8,517 nt of DNA from a bacterium. GTDB taxonomy: Bacteria; Patescibacteriota; Gracilibacteria; JAUYGZ01; DAOVYC01. Made by a program: the position numbers and the translations under genes. Shown here one piece after another: positions 6,208-8,517 of the stretch. Under the pieces are notes generated by a model. The model did not search any database. It was not told the origin of the DNA and saw only the letters and a program-made list of their open reading frames with translations. The DNA is taken from positions 1 through 8,517 of the forward strand of contig DAOVYC010000019.1 in assembly GCA_030635805.1 (NCBI GenBank), in the 5' to 3' direction. Numbering within the stretch: the first letter of the stretch is position 1; each line of letters opens with the position of its first letter.

Positions 6208-7365
6208 TTATTTTTTTTCTTTATTTGGATGAATTTTTTTTATTTCATCAAGATGTTTCGCAATCGATACTTTCCAGACAAGTTTTTCAAAATCAGCTTC
6301 CGGCATTGTTTTTGTCCCCACCAAAGAGAAATCTCTTTGTACAATGCTACTTTCCATAATGCATTTAACCAGATATCCTCCCGCGAAAAGAAACGGCACA
6401 GCAAATATAATAAGATTGAACTGCATCAGTAAATTAAAAATAGTGTGGAATAAGCTGGCAAAAATAAGCCCTTCAAAGATTTTTTCAGCCTCAAATGTTG
6501 TCGCGCTATTGAAACGAAATATTTTATGAAACCATGCGGGAAGTTTTGGAGTATGTTTTTCTATTGTATCAATGAGCATTACCGACTTGGCAAATTTAGC
6601 GATACCGTAATAATAGCCGAAGATTGCTGAAAATATCATGTGCCCAAACATAGAAAAAATAGAACGCCCAAAAATAAGCCCTTGCAACCCCTGCCCCCCA
6701 GTGTTAACAAAATACAATGTGTTTTCAAGAAAGGCGAAACTTAACCCCACAACAACACTCAGTTCTATAGCGTTAGCTATATTCTTAATTTTATGATCAT
6801 CAAAAAGCCTTACAATAAGATGCTTTGAATATTCTTCGAGTGTTGCCAGAATGAATGTACTGCCAATAATTTCGGTTGGGATTTTAAATGGCGTGAATGC
6901 CCTTAAAATCATGTCTATAACAAGAATCAATAAAAATATAATACCTGTCGCGCTAAAGTTGAGAGGCTCGGAAATAATAGCTTTAAGCGTATTTTTAAAC
7001 GAGTCCTTGGTAAAAAGCGAATAAAAAATGGTAAAACCCGAAACAATAACAACAAAAAACCCACCCAAAGCAAGAAACGCAATAATAATCTGCCCCATAC
7101 TTGTTATAATATCTGAATTTCTGAATATACCTCCAAGATATTCGGCACTGATAGTCGGGAACCAGTGGGTATAGGCATACTGATAAAAAAGGAGTGGTAT
7201 GATTGAACACATCCCAATAAGAAATGCGTCTCTTATTATTTCCACATTTAATGCCTTTTTATTTTGAAATCTAAAAAGAATATACCAAAAAAACACCGCC
7301 GGTATGGCATAAGCCGCTGACTTTAAAAACTGCCCAACAGTAATATTTAATACAAAATCAAGCAT
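6208..7365 (-). CDS. PrsW-like intramembrane protease family (M82) protein
   Basis: PrsW is a polytopic membrane protease that, in Bacillus subtilis, cuts an anti-sigma factor at site 1. This 385-residue protein has the family's spaced motifs inside hydrophobic helices: EEYSKH (177-182, the EExxK box), FAFLENTLYF (210-219, the FxxxEN box), GHMIFSAIFGYYYG (241-254, H242), and SLFHTIFN (304-311, H307 and N311). About eight to nine hydrophobic segments are visible, including 10-31, 46-62, 89-117, 139-157, 203-220, 235-256, 298-313 and 317-334. The N-terminal ~130 residues precede the core, and a charged tail (350-385) is cytoplasmic or a partner site. The substrate is unknown: no anti-sigma factor is encoded nearby. 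ATG at 7365 is about 20 bases after a predicted start and has no Shine-Dalgarno. The gene has its own promoter and terminator and is probably monocistronic. Family membership is an inference from motif order. Confidence 0.78.
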   Translation of the reverse strand: MLDFVLNITVGQFLKSAAYAIPAVFFWYILFRFQNKKALNVEIIRDAFLIGMCSIIPLLFYQYAYTHWFPTISAEYLGGIFRNSDIITSMGQIIIAFLALGGFFVVIVSGFTIFYSLFTKDSFKNTLKAIISEPLNFSATGIIFLLILVIDMILRAFTPFKIPTEIIGSTFILATLEEYSKHLIVRLFDDHKIKNIANAIELSVVVGLSFAFLENTLYFVNTGGQGLQGLIFGRSIFSMFGHMIFSAIFGYYYGIAKFAKSVMLIDTIEKHTPKLPAWFHKIFRFNSATTFEAEKIFEGLIFASLFHTIFNLLMQFNLIIFAVPFLFAGGYLVKCIMESSIVQRDFSLVGTKTMPEADFEKLVWKVSIAKHLDEIKKIHPNKEKK

Positions 7366-7392
7366 CTAAAACTATAACTACTATTTCCCTTC

Positions 7393-7421
7393 ATTATAAC
7401 AAAAAATCCCTCTTTTCTCAA
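7393..7421 (-). promoter_or_regulatory. promoter of the PrsW-like gene, embedded in the rpsR terminator
   Basis: On the minus strand TTGAGA (7416-7421), a 17-base spacer, then TATAAT (7393-7398). The predicted start is near the AAGGGA just downstream, giving a leader of about 20 bases. The layout and spacing match the promoter at 6133-6161: the -35 starts in the loop of the preceding terminator and the T-run is in the spacer. Confidence 0.75.
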
Positions 7422-7438
7422 CAGAAAGAGAGGGATTT
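7401..7438 (-). terminator. Rho-independent terminator of the ssb-rpsR unit
   Basis: AAATCCCTCTTTTCT (7404-7418) and AGAAAGAGAGGGATTT (7423-7438) form a ~15-bp stem with one bulge and a four-base loop. On the minus strand six T follow (7401-7406). It lies 40 bp past the rpsR stop codon. Confidence 0.85.
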
Positions 7439-7439
7439 T

Positions 7440-7473
7440 AATCTTCTAATTTTTTAATTTTGAATCTTCTAAT
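7440..7473. repeat. 11-bp direct repeat between rpsR and its terminator
   Basis: AATCTTCTAAT occurs at 7440-7450 and 7463-7473, flanking TTTTTAATTTTG. With the shared 15-mer at 7447-7461, it makes this spacer look like the octamer spacer at 6176-6207. Confidence 0.6.
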
Positions 7474-7478
7474 AGAGT

Positions 7479-7685
7479 TTATCGCACATACTGTAGCAAT
7501 CCCATAAACCTGGCCCGCTTAATGGCTTTTGCCAACGCTCGCTGACTCCTTAGCGACACCCCCGTATATTTACGGGGCTTAATCTTCGCATATCGAGTCG
7601 TATATTTACGTAGCAATCCTACGTTTTTATAATCAATATACTTGATTCCTTCAGCCTCTATCGGACATTTTTTTGATCTGGCCAT
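7479..7685 (-). CDS. rpsR: 30S ribosomal protein bS18
   Basis: bS18 binds 16S rRNA next to bS6 on the small-subunit platform. The 68-residue sequence has the family core YIDYKNVGLLRKYTTRYAKI (16-35), PRKYTGVSLRSQRALAKAIK (37-56), and the arginine-rich RARFMGLLQYV end. The length is slightly short of the usual 70-80 residues, from a reduced N-terminus. A lone Cys (C7, in KKCP) is present and no zinc-ligand set is visible. ATG at 7685 gives MARSKK. An A/T heptamer array lies immediately upstream in place of a Shine-Dalgarno. It follows ssb by 80 bp on the same strand, as in the common rpsF-ssb-rpsR cluster, and is followed by a strong terminator. Confidence 0.96.
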   Translation of the reverse strand: MARSKKCPIEAEGIKYIDYKNVGLLRKYTTRYAKIKPRKYTGVSLRSQRALAKAIKRARFMGLLQYVR

Positions 7686-7688
7686 GGT

Positions 7689-7716
7689 CTTAAAACTTAA
7701 AACTTAAAACTTAAAA
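7689..7716. repeat. tandem heptamer array (CTTAAAA)4 in the rpsR leader
   Basis: Four exact 7-base units lie directly in front of the rpsR start codon, read on the mRNA as TTTTAAG repeats. They occupy the place where a ribosome-binding site would be expected. The leader is therefore unstructured and A/U-rich. Confidence 0.8.
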
Positions 7717-7726
7717 CACTTTAAAC

Positions 7727-7765
7727 TTTTCCCTCCGCTCCTTCCGCTCCTTCCGCTCCTGAGCC
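7727..7765 (-). repeat. intergenic copy of the 9-bp GGAGCGGAA repeat
   Basis: Starting right after the ssb stop codon, the minus strand reads GGCTCAGGAGCGG followed by GAGCGGAAG-type 9-mers and ending in GGGAAAAG. Its edges (GGCTCAGGAGCGGAAGG at the start, GGAAAAG at the end) match those of the copy inside ssb at 7879-7927. It is the only copy of the four that is not translated. Confidence 0.8.
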
Positions 7766-8326
7766 CTAGAATTCTATCGCATCATCATCAAGAAGATTTG
7801 TACTCTTTTTCTTTTCTTCCTCTTTTGGCTCCTTAGCAGGTGCCTCAACAGGCACTTCCGCCGGCTTTTCTTCTGAACCTTTTCCTTCCGCTCCCTTCGC
7901 TCCCTTCGCTCCTTCCGCTCCTGAGCCTTCCGCCGGAGCATCACCATAATCCACAACTTCATCATTAGGAACAAAATCCACATCGTCACCCTTTGGCCTC
8001 TTTTCAAGCATAATCATATCGTGAATCACAATCTCAGTCTTGTGTCTTCGGATACCTTCCGGTGTATCCCAAGACCGTGTCTTTAGATAACCTTCGATAT
8101 AGATAAGCTTACCTTTTTTAAGGTACTTACCACAAATATCAGCAAGATTTGCCCAGGCTACCAGTTCATGATATTCAGCCAGGGAATGTTTCTGACTATC
8201 ACGAGTGACCCATTCGCGATTGGTAGCAATACCAAAAGTACACACCGCCTGTCCGTTTGGAGTCTGGCGCAGATCAGGATCTCGAGTGAGATTACCGATC
8301 AAAATAACTTTGTTTACACTTCTCAT
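7766..8326 (-). CDS. ssb: single-stranded DNA-binding protein
   Basis: SSB coats ssDNA during replication, repair and recombination and recruits partners through its acidic tip. Residues 1-~110 are the OB fold, starting MRSVNKVILIGNLTRDPDLR and including the conserved FGIATNREW (31-39), EYHELVAWANLADICGKYLKKG (51-72) and LIYIEGYLKTRSW (74-86). Residues ~111-178 are a disordered linker rich in Glu, Lys, Pro and Ala. The C-terminus is LLDDDAIEF, a variant of the usual DDDIPF tip that keeps the acids and terminal Phe but lacks the Ile-Pro pair. The linker contains GAEGAKGAKGAEGKG (136-150), encoded by the 9-bp repeat. The length (186) is slightly above typical because of it. ATG at 8326 has no Shine-Dalgarno. 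rpsR follows downstream. rpsF, the usual upstream partner, is not between 8327 and the window end. Confidence 0.95.
   Translation of the reverse strand: MRSVNKVILIGNLTRDPDLRQTPNGQAVCTFGIATNREWVTRDSQKHSLAEYHELVAWANLADICGKYLKKGKLIYIEGYLKTRSWDTPEGIRRHKTEIVIHDMIMLEKRPKGDDVDFVPNDEVVDYGDAPAEGSGAEGAKGAKGAEGKGSEEKPAEVPVEAPAKEPKEEEKKKSTNLLDDDAIEF
7879..7927 (-). repeat. 9-bp repeat copy inside the ssb linker
   Basis: On the coding strand GGCTCAGGAGCGGAAGG leads into units ending GCGAAGG, GCGAAGG and GCGGAAGG, then AAAAGG. It encodes GSGAEGAKGAKGAEGK at residues ~135-149. It is nearly the same sequence as the untranslated copy about 150 bp downstream and is read in the same frame as the acs insert at 1811-1882. 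Confidence 0.85.
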
Positions 8327-8356
8327 CTTACAAGAGTTAAAGATTTAAAATAAATA

Positions 8357-8362
8357 ATTATA
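8357..8362 (-). promoter_or_regulatory. candidate -10 box for ssb
   Basis: TATAAT on the minus strand lies 30 bases before the ssb ATG. No good -35 is seen at 16-18 bp; the sequence there is GGTATC. It is supported mainly by the exact -10 match and its spacing, which is the same as at the two better promoters. Confidence 0.4.
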
Positions 8363-8376
8363 TAAGCTGTAAGCTA

Positions 8377-8394
8377 GTAGATACCGCTTTTTCA
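8377..8394. repeat. 18-bp direct repeat of the right-hand hairpin end
   Basis: GTAGATACCGCTTTTTCA here is identical to 8500-8517, exactly 123 bp further on. It looks like the end of a previous, decayed copy of the hairpin element, which would make the region a tandem arrangement. Confidence 0.7.
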
Positions 8395-8410
8395 ACTAGA
8401 GCTAAAGTGT

Positions 8411-8517
8411 TCAAAAAGTGGTAGATACAAGGCGGAATTTGAATTTTTACCGCAGTGTACTAGATGGTACTCGAGGATTAAAATTCAAGTTCCAACGCCG
8501 TAGATACCGCTTTTTCA
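8411..8517. repeat. long imperfect inverted repeat (hairpin element), running to the window edge
   Basis: The left arm (8411-8460) and right arm (8466-8517) are complementary with scattered mismatches around the loop TAGAT. Outer arms are AAAAAGTGGTA against the complement of TACCGCTTTTT. Then come AAGGCG against CGCC, TTGAATTTT against AAAATTCAA, and GTAC against GTAC at the tip. No ORF is in it, and no transposase is visible. It could be a REP- or MITE-like dispersed element. It is the main content of the 191-bp stretch upstream of ssb. Confidence 0.65.

Noticed and set aside
7774..8007. 77-codon minus-strand frame rich in Arg/Glu/Lys
   Set aside because: It is the shifted reading of the ssb linker. 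It shows the third frame of the 9-bp repeat (ERR/ERK) but lacks any start signal or domain.
140..8326. Recoded TGA (Gly) as in Gracilibacteria
   Set aside because: All six proteins read through at normal lengths using GGN for glycine, with no in-frame TGA needed. The lack of TGA stops in six genes is too small a sample to interpret.
8377..8517. CRISPR or tRNA-like structure
   Set aside because: The repeat spacing is irregular (44 and 79 bp) and the sequence folds as one long hairpin. No cloverleaf or T-loop sequence was found.

Overview
The window reads as a compact, AT-leaning bacterial chromosome fragment. It holds six complete protein genes, all on the minus strand, so transcription runs from right to left: ssb, rpsR, a PrsW-like membrane protein, a large transporter-like/HEAT-repeat membrane protein, an NrnA-type DHH phosphoesterase, and acetyl-CoA synthetase (acs). 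Several traits suggest an uncultivated, small-genome lineage such as Patescibacteria/CPR: no recognisable Shine-Dalgarno sequence before any of the six starts, very short leaders, AT-rich intergenic spacers packed with small repeats, and a transporter-like membrane domain joined to HEAT repeats. This placement is an inference, not shown by a marker gene. The standard bacterial code fits: all six frames are open from end to end, and the stops are TAA (four) and TAG (two), with no TGA stop.

Layout. Bases 1-139 hold a plus-strand terminator, probably for a gene that lies left of the window and faces acs, plus an AT-rich hairpin. acs (140-2176) is intact in its catalytic motifs but carries two low-complexity inserts built from a 9-bp repeat. 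The 190-bp gap to nrnA (2367-3344) holds two copies of a palindrome-bearing repeat and an 87-bp imperfect hairpin. The nrnA upstream gap (3345-3531) holds a hairpin with a T-tract, a heptamer array and short GC hairpins. The 856-residue membrane/HEAT gene (3532-6102) and the 385-residue PrsW-like gene (6208-7365) are each preceded by a terminator hairpin that physically overlaps the next gene's promoter. rpsR (7479-7685) and ssb (7766-8326) keep the usual ssb-rpsR order, but rpsF is not next to ssb inside the window. The right end (8327-8517) is non-coding and holds a long inverted repeat that runs off the edge.

Functionally the genes are mostly housekeeping: ssDNA binding and the small ribosomal subunit (ssb, rpsR), degradation of short RNAs or pAp (nrnA), acetate activation (acs), and two membrane proteins of unknown substrate. 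No defence, toxin or mobile-element gene is visible. The more unusual content is in the non-coding and low-complexity DNA. One 9-bp repeat family occurs four times and is read in two different frames inside proteins. A terminator/promoter module is repeated at two consecutive junctions. There are also several tandem heptamer or octamer arrays and several dispersed hairpin families.
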